From: JAVBNO01 sp031551485 | GTDB taxonomy: Bacteria > Bacillota > Clostridia > Oscillospirales > Ruminococcaceae | NCBI GenBank assembly: GCA_031551485.1 | Contig: JAVBNO010000009.1 | Location: forward strand, 1 to 15,292 | Reading direction: 5' to 3' | DNA: 15,292 nt | In this document: in pieces, positions 1 to 6,788 of the stretch | How positions within the stretch are numbered: position 1 is the first letter of the stretch | How the letters are laid out: each line of letters opens with the position of its first letter | Translations under genes and position numbers: made by a program | Notes under the pieces: generated by a model | Databases searched by the model: none | What the model was told of the DNA's origin: nothing | What the model saw: only the letters and a program-made list of their open reading frames with translations

Positions 1-331
1 GAATGGCCACAAAGAGCGCCAGCCCCGCTAGCTCGTACCGGCCGATATTTTGGGCTGTGCGGTCCGCCTTGTTGATGACCCGCTGAAAAAACGGCCCGAT
101 GAACTTCTGCTTCGCCAAAAAACGGACAATAGCCTTGGAAAAGGGAATGAGGAAAGGCACCGGCAGCATATTGCCCAGCACGGCCAGTAAGTAGCACTCC
201 CAAAACGGAAGGCCAAGGGCAACGCCGGTGGGAATGGCGCCACGCAATTCAATGACAGGTGCCATTGAGATGAGAAAAACCAAAAGCTGCTCGGGAATTT
301 CCAGGCTGGCGCCAAAAAGCGGTACCGTCAC
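1..331 (-). CDS. Small integral membrane export-type protein (COG2426 family), 3' end outside window
   Basis: The reverse strand encodes a hydrophobic protein that begins at GTG 331 and runs off the left edge after 110 codons. The key stretch is SMAPVIELRGAIPTG (about residues 24-38), followed by a hydrophobic segment with GNMLPVPFLIPFSK. This pattern is typical of the COG2426 'small multidrug export' family of short membrane proteins, whose transport role is poorly proven. The GTG start is chosen because AGGAAAGG lies 11 bases upstream and the ATG nearer to it meets a stop after four codons. A good promoter (369-397) lies just upstream, so the gene is probably transcribed alone, divergently from the GNAT gene. 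A 95-residue ORF in another frame across the same bases is a shadow. The family call is by resemblance; substrate unknown. Confidence 0.8.
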   Translation of the reverse strand, partial: MTVPLFGASLEIPEQLLVFLISMAPVIELRGAIPTGVALGLPFWECYLLAVLGNMLPVPFLIPFSKAIVRFLAKQKFIGPFFQRVINKADRTAQNIGRYELAGLALFVAI

Positions 332-368
332 GCAACTGTCATCCTTTCCTGTGGGTTCGCTGGTATTT

Positions 369-397
369 ATTATACTTGGTTGATCATAAAAATACAA
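369..397 (-). promoter_or_regulatory. Sigma-A-type promoter for the COG2426 gene
   Basis: On the reverse strand TTGTAT (397-392) is followed after 17 bases by a perfect TATAAT (374-369). The predicted start near 362 leaves a leader of about 30 bases before GTG 331. No equally good promoter is seen for the divergent GNAT gene; the weak pair TTATAC (370-375) and TACAAT (393-398) on the plus strand is the best found. Confidence 0.65.
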
Positions 398-443
398 TGC
401 ATTGTCACGACATTAGGCAGCCGCCAAAAAGAAGGTGTTGTCA

Positions 444-929
444 GTGGAAATTCGCACAATGGAAAAAAGCGAAGCCGAAAGGGCCGTTGCGTTGGTAAGG
501 GACTGCTTTGACCGCTATGTGGCCGGGGATTATCCACCCCACGGCCGGGCAGAATTTTATCTGTACGCCGAACCCGCCGCGCTGGCGCGCCGCCAGGGAA
601 ATGGCCACTTCACCCTGGTTGCTGTAGAAGACGGCCGTTTGCTGGGTGTGCTGGAAATGCGCCTGCCCGGACACATCTGCCTTTGTTTTGTTGCGCCCCA
701 CGCTTTTCGCCGCGGGGTGGCCACCGCCCTTTGCGATACCGCCATTGCCCGCTGCCAAACCCTTGAATCGGAGCTGATGGCGATTGAAGTAAACGCCTCC
801 CCCTATGGGGAAGCCTTTTATAAAAAATACGGTTTTGCGTTTGTAGGGCCGCGGGAGGAAAAAAACGGCATTATCTTTACACCGATGACGCTGAACCTGC
901 AAAGCCGCCCCGCTCCACACAAGCCCTGA
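444..929 (+). CDS. GNAT-family N-acetyltransferase
   Basis: This is a 161-residue cytoplasmic acetyltransferase of the GNAT superfamily, which moves an acetyl group from acetyl-CoA to an amine; the substrate is unknown. The acetyl-CoA pyrophosphate-binding loop is FRRGVAT (about residues 88-94), preceded by the beta-4 strand ICLCFV. The C-terminal part VNASPYGEAFYKKYGF (about 116-131) is the usual GNAT 'alternative-partner helix' region ending in YGF. The frame is open from GTG 435, but AAGAAGG (429-435) is correctly spaced only for GTG 444, giving MEIRTMEKSEAE, a normal GNAT start. The stop is 17 bases before the lipoate ligase start, so the two genes are probably co-transcribed. A link between acetylation and lipoylation is not implied by the sequence. 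Confidence 0.85.
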   Translation: MEIRTMEKSEAERAVALVRDCFDRYVAGDYPPHGRAEFYLYAEPAALARRQGNGHFTLVAVEDGRLLGVLEMRLPGHICLCFVAPHAFRRGVATALCDTAIARCQTLESELMAIEVNASPYGEAFYKKYGFAFVGPREEKNGIIFTPMTLNLQSRPAPHKP

Positions 930-946
930 CCGCAAGGAGAATGTCT

Positions 947-1933
947 ATGCTGCTAATCAAAGGCCCATCCACCGATCCCGTATTCAACATGGCTATGGAG
1001 GAATATCTCCTTTGCCAGCGCAAAGAGGAAGTGATTTGCCTGTGGCGCAACCGCCAGGCTGTCATTGTGGGCCGCAACCAAAACACCATTGAAGAAGTAG
1101 ACCTGGATTTTGTAAAAGCCAACGATATTTGCGTCATGCGCCGGCTGACCGGCGGCGGCGCGGTTTTTCATGATCTGGGCAATGTCAACTTCACTTTGAT
1201 TGAACCCAACACCGATGGCTCCTTTTCTGACTATGACCGTTTTACCGCCCCCATCCGCGCTTATTTGGCCACCCTGGGGGTGGATGCCCAGCTCTCGGGC
1301 CGCAACGATGTGACGGTGGACGGCCAGAAAATATCCGGCAACGCCCAAACGGTAAAAGAGGGGCGCATCATGCACCACGGCACCCTGCTGTTTGCCGCCG
1401 ACTTTGCCAACTTGGCCGGCGCTTTGCGTCCCAAAGCGGTTAAGATAGAAAGCAAAGGCGTCAAATCCATCCGCAGCCGTGTCACCAACATCGCCGGCCA
1501 TTTGCCTGCCCCCATGACGGTCGAGGCGTTTTACGACGGCCTCTGCGATTACTTTTTGGCCACTGTACCCGGCCTGCAGGAATACCGCTTTACCCCCGAA
1601 GACCTGGCTGCCATTCAAAAACTGGTGGACGAAAAATATGCCCTTTGGGAATGGAGCTTTGGCAACTCCCCTGCTTTCGATTGGCAAAACACCGCCCGCT
1701 ATGAATTTGGCATTGTGGATTTGCGGATGTCGGTGCAAGGCGGACAAATTGACAAGCTGAAAATATTTGGCGACTTCTTTGGTCTGGCTGACATTGCCGG
1801 GTTGGAGAACGCCCTGGTGGGCGTACGCCACGAAAAAGAAGCCATTCTGCGCCGTCTAGAGGAGCTTTCCCCTCCCCTGGGCCACTACATTCACGGCATG
1901 ACGCCGGAAATGCTGGCCAATATGATGATTTAA
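947..1933 (+). CDS. lplA: Lipoate-protein ligase A
   Basis: The protein (328 residues) should activate lipoate with ATP to lipoyl-AMP and attach it to the lipoyl-lysine of acceptor proteins such as GcvH or E2 subunits, in the cytoplasm. Visible motifs are RRLTGGGAVFHDLGNVNF (about residues 65-82), the lipoate-binding loop of the family, and DGQKISGNAQ (about 125-134) with the conserved adenylate-contacting Lys128, followed by HHGTLL. The C-terminal part from about residue 240 fits the bacterial LplA accessory domain, so length and architecture match single-chain LplA. AAGGAG (934-939) is one base from ATG 941 but seven from ATG 947, so 947 is taken as the start. The gene follows the GNAT gene in the same transcript and ends at a strong terminator. 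Confidence 0.93.
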   Translation: MLLIKGPSTDPVFNMAMEEYLLCQRKEEVICLWRNRQAVIVGRNQNTIEEVDLDFVKANDICVMRRLTGGGAVFHDLGNVNFTLIEPNTDGSFSDYDRFTAPIRAYLATLGVDAQLSGRNDVTVDGQKISGNAQTVKEGRIMHHGTLLFAADFANLAGALRPKAVKIESKGVKSIRSRVTNIAGHLPAPMTVEAFYDGLCDYFLATVPGLQEYRFTPEDLAAIQKLVDEKYALWEWSFGNSPAFDWQNTARYEFGIVDLRMSVQGGQIDKLKIFGDFFGLADIAGLENALVGVRHEKEAILRRLEELSPPLGHYIHGMTPEMLANMMI

Positions 1934-1961
1934 TGCCCACCGACCTCAACCGCCAATAACC

Positions 1962-1990
1962 AACCACCCGCTCATATGCGGGTGGTTTTT
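1962..1990 (+). terminator. Rho-independent terminator after lplA
   Basis: A perfect 10-base-pair stem, AACCACCCGC (1962-1971) with GCGGGTGGTT (1978-1987), encloses the loop TCATAT and runs into TTTTT (1986-1990). It lies 28 bases after the lplA stop. Confidence 0.9.
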
Positions 1991-2049
1991 CTGAACAAGC
2001 ATCGCCCTTGTTTACGGACCATGCCTAAACGGCGCTAATATGTTTGGCA

Positions 2050-2323
2050 GATGCGCAAGGCGAATGATCCTTTTTGTACAACCGATCAGACCCAAAACCG
2101 TTCTCCCCATAGGCCAGGCGTTTCCTGCGCAGATATGTCCTTGCCCTAAGGATGGGGGTTAGGGGAAACCATGTGGGTTCCCCTAAAAATGTTTTTGCAT
2201 ACTTTTTGCGCCAAAAAGTATGGGCCGGTCGCGGCCCGAGCGACATCCAAGATGTTTGCCGGGGCGGCTGCACGTCTACTGTAATGCTATGATAGATTGG
2301 TACCAACTGCTTTTCTCTTCATC
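2050..2323. repeat. Hairpin-rich intergenic repeat, copy 1 (MITE-like)
   Basis: The gap between the convergent lplA and surface-protein genes holds one copy of a repeat that recurs at 10074-10362 in the same orientation. Shared exact blocks include 2119-2137 with 10155-10173 (19 bases) and 2185-2206 with 10220-10241 (22 bases); overall agreement by eye is roughly four fifths. Internal structures are an AGGGGAA/TTCCCCT hairpin (2161-2183), a perfect 10-bp stem CATACTTTTT/AAAAAGTATG (2198-2222), and GGGCCG/CGGCCC just after it. The ends are imperfect inverted repeats: GATGCGCAAGGCGAATG at 2050 and CTTTTCTCTTCATC at 2310-2323, whose reverse complement begins GATGAAGAG. Reverse-strand reading gives a peptide with PRPAHTFWRK, also present in copy 2 but with indels and no gene-like start, so I do not call it coding. 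The rest of the gap (1991-2049 and 2324-2368) shows nothing recognisable. Confidence 0.8.
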
Positions 2324-2368
2324 GTATAAGCTTCTCTGAGCCCTGCGCCTAACGCGGGAAGTCCATAT

Positions 2369-2396
2369 AAAACGCCGCCCTGCCGGGCGGCGTTTT
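2369..2396 (-). terminator. Terminator of the beta-helix surface protein gene
   Basis: AAAACGCCGCCC (2369-2380), loop TGCC, GGGCGGCGTTTT (2385-2396) form a 12-bp stem with A and T ends, 20 bases beyond the stop of the reverse-strand gene. The stem is symmetrical and could stop transcription from both sides. Confidence 0.9.
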
Positions 2397-2415
2397 ATTG
2401 TATATGTCTTTGCCT

Positions 2416-5379
2416 TTACAGGCCCTTGTATCCTTTTCGCCCCGAGATGATGGCGGCGACAACACCCGCAATGGCAAACAGCGCCAATACACCTGCACAA
2501 ATAAGGCCGATGGTGCCGATGTCAAGGGTCTTTTGCTCAGGGGGGGTGGGATCCACCGGGCCCACAGGGGTATCAATTTCCGGAATTTGGCTGGAAGAGC
2601 TGCTTTCCTCCGGTAGGCTTACCGACTCCGGCGCCAAGGAGGAGGAGGATGCCGCGCTGGAGGAGGAAGGGGCGGCCGGTGTTGAAACAGAGGGCGCGGC
2701 GGAACGAGACGTGGCGGCGGAGCTGGCGGGCTGGGCAACGGCGGCGCTGATGGTGCCGTTGGTGATCACATAGGTGCCCGCTGTGGCTGTCTTAAAGGTC
2801 ACCCAGCCGTCCTCGCCCACCTTTATCCCCGACGCCAGTAGTATATAGCTGCCATCGGTCTTGTAAAGATAGACATTGACTTTGATGCCGGGATAGATGT
2901 TGGAATGCAGCGAAAGAGTGAAGGTGCCCGGCAGCGCGCCTTTGTAATAGGTAGTGGAAAAGGTCTGGGGGCCGATGGTGGCGCTTTGGAAGCGCTCGTC
3001 GATTTTATCGTCATAACCCGAGCCGGCGCCCACCGCCAAATCGTAATAAACCCGACCGGAAGAAATTTGATTGGCGACAATCTGGCTGCCGTTCACTGTC
3101 CAAATATAGCGGGGCGCATAGAAAGAAACATTGACGCCGCCCCGGCTGGCCAGTGCGGTAAACACGCTGGTGGGAATCGGATTGTCCCCCGCCACATTAA
3201 TTTTAAGGGTACTGCTGAGGCTGGCGCTTTGAATGTCCGAGCGTAGCTCGCTGAAGTCGGCGTCCACACCGTAGTCATCATCGTCGTCATCATCGTAACT
3301 GCTGTAACTGGAGGAACCGGACTTGGCGATGATGCCGAAATACCCCAGGGCATTGGGGGTAAGGGAAAACTTGGTGCCGGAAAAAGTGGCGCCGGCGTCC
3401 CAAATCACCCCTCTGGCGTCCAACGCCATCAAGTAGGGTTTGCGCAGGGCCACGCTGGAGGAAACGCTCACGGTCATGGAGAAATTGGTCGGATTGGGCA
3501 GCGCGCCGTTGGCTTTCCAGTTCACATAGAAAATCTGTGAGGCTTTATAGCCCGATTCCGTGCGGTCCAGCTGATACCACATATCCGATGTGGCGGAGGT
3601 GCGGGTGATGGTTTTGCCCTCCAGCCGCCAGGAGGGTTCGAACAGCCCGGTAACGGCAATTTTTGTGCTGGTGTTGGGGATGGTATAGTTGATGGTAACT
3701 GTGACTTTTGTCACACAGTCCTGCAATTTTTTAAGGTTGGTTGCTGAAATCAGCTTCTTCTGCTCCGCCGACAGTGCATTGTAAAGGGCAAGCGCGGCCT
3801 TGACCTGGGCCTGGTGAGCGGTGGTAGTGGCCGAGGGCGCCGGCAACGCTATAATAGCCGCTGTAACGGCATCCGCCTGCTGGGTCAGCGTTAAAAATTT
3901 AGCGGAAAGGTCATTGAGCTTTTGGATATCTGCCGCAGGAACAAGGGCTTTTTCGGCCGGCGTAAAAGCATTGTACTGGGCCAAAAGCGCGTCGGTTTGC
4001 GCCTTGGCCGCCAGCGTGGCGCTGGCCGGCAGCGGCAGCTTGGAAACTGCCAGCGAAAAAGCGGTAATTTTACTCAGATCCGGCGCTGTGCCGCCCACGG
4101 CCACATAATAGGTGGCGGTGGCGGGCGAAGTGCCCACCGAAATGGCGGCCACCGAACCGGCCGAAACGGAGAACGTATTGTAGGGCGCGGTCGGCGTTAC
4201 GGCCGCGCCGTCGACCGTCACCGTTACCGGCGTGCCCGCTTTGGCCGGGATCGCCGATAAGCTGACCGTATCGCCGGGGTTGGCGGCCAGGTTGTAGGTA
4301 AACGTGTCGGGGGAAAACGCGCCGCTGGCAAAAGCGTACAAATTGACAACGCCGCCGGTCAGATAATGATGGCTGTGATTAAAAATAAAGGCCAGGCGGG
4401 AGGCTGTCGCAATATCGGTAACGATGGGGGCGGCCGCGCTTAGCTTGGCGCCGCCGGTTCCATAGGTATTGCCGATGGCGGTCACCGTCGATTCACCCCA
4501 GTTGTCAAATGCGAATGTGTTGGCAATATCCACTGTATTACCGGTAAAAGTATTGCCGGTGATGACCGGCGCTACATCGGCGCTTGCAGAGCGCACGCCA
4601 TGGGCCCGGATGCCAATGCCGAAGCCCTTGATGGTATTGCCGCTTAACTGAATTTGGTAGGGTTGGGCAGCCGCCGGCTGGCCGGACATCGCCACACCTA
4701 CGGCGCTGCCGCCACCCTGGCTTTCAATGGTGTTGGTAAGCAGCGTCGTTTTGCTGCAAATTGTAAAGGCGGTGGCAAAATAGCCCTTCACCTGGTTTTG
4801 TGATACGGTAATGGGAACGCCGGCGGGCTGGTTGGGGGCAACTGTAAACGCCGCCGCGGCGGGTGAGGCCGCTGTGGCCCCCGCGGTCGTAATGGTATTG
4901 GCCGAAACGGTTAAAGCCGCCCGGGCGCCATCCACGGCGATGCCTGTTTTACCCGCAGGCACCGGGATGTTGCAGCCTTGAATCGCGACAAGGGCACCCG
5001 CTGCCGGCTGGTTGATGCTGATAGCCGCCTGCTTGGCGGACGCCACCGGAAGGGCCACCGTAAATCCGCTTAGCGTCACACCGCCGCTGGTGATCTGCAC
5101 CGACCCGCTGAGGGTAACAGCTGCGCCGGTTTCCGGTTTGATGGTGACCGGTTTGGCAATCACCAAATCCTCGGTGTATGTGCCGGCCATCACCCGGATC
5201 TCGTTATTGGGGTTGGATGCCCCAATCGCCAACGCCTCCCCAATGGTGGCGTAATGGCAGTCCGGCGTATTGCCCACCAGCGTATAGGTGGTGGGGGGTG
5301 CCGCCAGTACCGGATAGAGCGGCAGCAGCAAAAAGGCAGCGGTTAAAATAAACGGTATCAACCTGACTAAACTTTTCAC
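2416..5379 (-). CDS. Secreted, membrane-anchored beta-helix surface protein
   Basis: The 987-residue product is exported and held by a C-terminal membrane helix; function unknown, adhesion or carbohydrate binding is possible. Order of parts: signal peptide, residues 1-26 (VLA before APP); right-handed parallel beta-helix of the NosD/pectate-lyase type, about 40-310, with repeated GNTI/GNTF turns; a cadherin-like beta-sandwich, about 350-430 (FSPDTFTYNL); two copies of a helical repeat, about 436-495 and 502-557, each with the plan LP...YNA(F/L)(T/S)...EKALV/QKKLI; a long beta-rich region, about 558-880, interrupted by seven aspartates at 696-702; a Ser/Pro/Ala-rich stalk, about 885-945; membrane helix, about 955-979, then GRKGYKGL. 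There is no LPXTG sorting motif. The start is GTG 5379 with GGGAGGGG six bases upstream. It lies between two terminators, so it is a single-gene unit. Domain names are by resemblance; the 558-880 part is not recognised. Confidence 0.85.
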   Translation of the reverse strand: MKSLVRLIPFILTAAFLLLPLYPVLAAPPTTYTLVGNTPDCHYATIGEALAIGASNPNNEIRVMAGTYTEDLVIAKPVTIKPETGAAVTLSGSVQITSGGVTLSGFTVALPVASAKQAAISINQPAAGALVAIQGCNIPVPAGKTGIAVDGARAALTVSANTITTAGATAASPAAAAFTVAPNQPAGVPITVSQNQVKGYFATAFTICSKTTLLTNTIESQGGGSAVGVAMSGQPAAAQPYQIQLSGNTIKGFGIGIRAHGVRSASADVAPVITGNTFTGNTVDIANTFAFDNWGESTVTAIGNTYGTGGAKLSAAAPIVTDIATASRLAFIFNHSHHYLTGGVVNLYAFASGAFSPDTFTYNLAANPGDTVSLSAIPAKAGTPVTVTVDGAAVTPTAPYNTFSVSAGSVAAISVGTSPATATYYVAVGGTAPDLSKITAFSLAVSKLPLPASATLAAKAQTDALLAQYNAFTPAEKALVPAADIQKLNDLSAKFLTLTQQADAVTAAIIALPAPSATTTAHQAQVKAALALYNALSAEQKKLISATNLKKLQDCVTKVTVTINYTIPNTSTKIAVTGLFEPSWRLEGKTITRTSATSDMWYQLDRTESGYKASQIFYVNWKANGALPNPTNFSMTVSVSSSVALRKPYLMALDARGVIWDAGATFSGTKFSLTPNALGYFGIIAKSGSSSYSSYDDDDDDDYGVDADFSELRSDIQSASLSSTLKINVAGDNPIPTSVFTALASRGGVNVSFYAPRYIWTVNGSQIVANQISSGRVYYDLAVGAGSGYDDKIDERFQSATIGPQTFSTTYYKGALPGTFTLSLHSNIYPGIKVNVYLYKTDGSYILLASGIKVGEDGWVTFKTATAGTYVITNGTISAAVAQPASSAATSRSAAPSVSTPAAPSSSSAASSSSLAPESVSLPEESSSSSQIPEIDTPVGPVDPTPPEQKTLDIGTIGLICAGVLALFAIAGVVAAIISGRKGYKGL

Positions 5380-5441
5380 ACGTAACCCCTCCCTCGAGGC
5401 TTATAGAAATTCTCCATTTATTTCCTGTTCCTAGTGAAATA

Positions 5442-5453
5442 TATGGTACCATA
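5442..5453. promoter_or_regulatory. Perfect palindrome TATGGTACCATA upstream of the surface protein gene
   Basis: This 12-base perfect palindrome lies 63 bases before the GTG start of the surface protein gene. It overlaps CATATATT on the reverse strand, the only -10-like sequence after the phosphofructokinase terminator; this has the CATANNNT form used by sporulation sigma factors, but no matching -35 element is visible. An operator role is a guess. Confidence 0.3.
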
Positions 5454-5461
5454 CTAGTGCG

Positions 5462-5491
5462 AAAAAAGGTATGGATTTTTGCATCCGTACC
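5462..5491 (-). terminator. Terminator of the phosphofructokinase gene
   Basis: On the reverse strand GGTACGGAT (5491-5483) pairs with ATCCATACC (5476-5468) with one mismatch around a short A-rich loop, then six T (5467-5462) follow. It ends about 50-80 bases beyond the pfk stop and separates that gene from the surface protein gene. Confidence 0.8.
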
Positions 5492-5539
5492 GGTTTGTTG
5501 CCAAATTGTAATATAGCGGTGTTCTTACGTGGAAGGGCG

Positions 5540-6622
5540 TTAATCGCCAAAGCAGATGCCCATTGTCCTGGCCACCTGCACCATTTGATGGTCGGAGGGC
5601 ACAAACTTGGTTTTGCCCGCAATAGCCTGCAGGTTGTTGTGGGTAATTTTAGTGTCCTTCATTGCCACCGTGACACCATAGTGAGCTTTTTGAATGAGCC
5701 CGGCGGCATAGGCGCCAAACTGGGTGGACAGCACCCGATCGTAAGCCGACGGACTGCCGCCCCGCTGCAAATGCCCCATGACCTGCACACGGCTTTCAAT
5801 GCCGGTTTTGGCCACAATGGCCCGGCAAATGCGGTTAGTCGCAGTGATCTCCCCCGCATCCATGCGCTTTTGCAGCCGGTCCTTTTTCTTCATTTTGGCT
5901 TCTTCCGTGTCAATGGCGCCTTCCGCCACCGCCAAAATGGAAAAGGCTTTGCCCGCGTGGCAGCGGCGCAAAATCGCCTCGGTCACTTTGTCCATGGCAA
6001 AGGGAATTTCGGGGATAAGCACAATGTCGGCACCGCCTGCCAGCCCGGAATAGAGGGTAAGCCACCCCGCCTTATTCCCCATGAGCTCCACCACAATCAC
6101 CCGGCCGTGGCTGGCTGCCGTGGTATGCAGCCGGTCAATGCCTTCGGTGGCGGTGTCCACCGCCGTATGAAAGCCAAAGGTAATGTCAGTGTCGTAAATG
6201 TCATTGTCAATGGTTTTTGGCAGGCCGATGACATTCAGTCCTTCTTCCGCCAGCAGCGCGGCTGTTTTATGGCTGCCGTTGCCCCCCAATACCAAAAGGC
6301 AATCCAGCTTCATTTTCTGGTAATTGGCCTTCATATTGGCCACTTTGTCCACCTGGTCGTCCTCCACAACCCGCATCATCTTAAAAGGACGGCGGGAGGC
6401 GCCGAACAAAGTACCCCCAAGGGTGAGAATACCTGAAAAATCCCCGGGCTGCATCTCTTGATATTCGCCGTCAATCAGGCCGGCAAACCCCCCCCGAATG
6501 CCCACAATCTCCACATCGTCCATCAGATTGTAGGACGCTTTGGCCACACCGCGTATCACCGCGTTCAGCCCCGGACAGTCCCCTCCGCTGGTCAAAATGC
6601 CAATACGCCTTGCTTTTCCCAT
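5540..6622 (-). CDS. pfkA: 6-phosphofructokinase (mixed-substrate type group)
   Basis: A 360-residue glycolytic enzyme phosphorylating fructose 6-phosphate to the 1,6-bisphosphate. Motifs: GILTSGGDCPGLN (8-20) in the nucleotide loop; GGNGS (113-117) where E. coli PfkA has GGDGS; PKTIDND (135-141) with the catalytic-base Asp; MGNKAGW (181-187); QRGGSPSAYDR (286-296) contacting the sugar phosphate. Gly at the fourth position of GGNGS usually goes with ATP use, whereas PPi enzymes carry Asp there; but Lys in PKTIDND is the PPi-type residue, where E. coli ATP enzymes have Gly. The combination is typical of the 'mixed-substrate' clade, so the phosphoryl donor cannot be settled from sequence. The start is ATG 6622 with GAGGAG eight bases upstream. 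It has its own promoter and terminator. An overlapping 321-residue plus-strand ORF is a shadow. Confidence 0.93.
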   Translation of the reverse strand: MGKARRIGILTSGGDCPGLNAVIRGVAKASYNLMDDVEIVGIRGGFAGLIDGEYQEMQPGDFSGILTLGGTLFGASRRPFKMMRVVEDDQVDKVANMKANYQKMKLDCLLVLGGNGSHKTAALLAEEGLNVIGLPKTIDNDIYDTDITFGFHTAVDTATEGIDRLHTTAASHGRVIVVELMGNKAGWLTLYSGLAGGADIVLIPEIPFAMDKVTEAILRRCHAGKAFSILAVAEGAIDTEEAKMKKKDRLQKRMDAGEITATNRICRAIVAKTGIESRVQVMGHLQRGGSPSAYDRVLSTQFGAYAAGLIQKAHYGVTVAMKDTKITHNNLQAIAGKTKFVPSDHQMVQVARTMGICFGD

Positions 6623-6675
6623 TTGATCGTCTCCTCGTTTATACAGTTCCTTTTGAGACAGCTTTCTCTGCCTCG

Positions 6676-6704
6676 ATTATACGCCTTTTCCCCAAAGAGT
6701 ACAA
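6676..6704 (-). promoter_or_regulatory. Sigma-A-type promoter of the phosphofructokinase gene
   Basis: On the reverse strand TTGTAC (6704-6699) is followed after exactly 17 bases by TATAAT (6681-6676). Transcription would begin near 6669, giving a leader of about 47 bases that contains the GAGGAG ribosome-binding site. Confidence 0.75.
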
Positions 6705-6727
6705 GAAAGCCTCTTGTATATTTTCTA

Positions 6728-6757
6728 TTGTATCTTTGGTCGAAAATTTGCTACAAT
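6728..6757 (+). promoter_or_regulatory. Promoter of the FAD-dependent oxidoreductase gene
   Basis: TTGTAT (6728-6733) and TACAAT (6752-6757) are separated by 18 bases. The predicted start near 6764 leaves a leader of about 25 bases, just enough for the GAGGAGGG site in front of the TTG start at 6789. It is divergent from the phosphofructokinase promoter. Confidence 0.6.
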
Positions 6758-6788
6758 ACAAACAGCAGTACATAAGAGGAGGGCTTAT

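Noticed and set aside
28..315. 95-residue reverse ORF at the left edge
   Set aside because: Same strand but different frame from the COG2426 protein, whose motif ELRGAIPTG and ribosome-bound GTG start identify the real frame.
441..935. 164-residue reverse ORF over the GNAT gene
   Set aside because: The GNAT reading has the acetyl-CoA motif and ribosome site; the reverse frame has neither.
953..1831. 292-residue reverse ORF over lplA
   Set aside because: Antisense shadow of an obvious lipoate ligase; no ribosome site or recognisable domain.
1991..2049. AGCATCGC...GTTTACGG resembling the sigK-element repeat at 14578-14622
   Set aside because: Only short, gapped agreement without the TAATGTAAACG core; probably chance.
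2025..2306. Peptide with PRPAHTFWRK encoded across the repeat, also at 10182-10388
   Set aside because: The two versions differ by indels, lack ribosome sites, and the conserved signal is hairpin DNA; treated as non-coding.
3274..3294. Asp-codon tract as a CRISPR or tandem repeat array
   Set aside because: It is a run of seven GAC/GAT codons inside a coding frame; no spaced repeats or array are present anywhere in the window.
5471..6436. 321-residue plus-strand ORF over the phosphofructokinase gene
   Set aside because: It is antisense to a clear, full-length pfk with its own ribosome site and promoter; its sequence is low-quality His/Gly-rich shadow.
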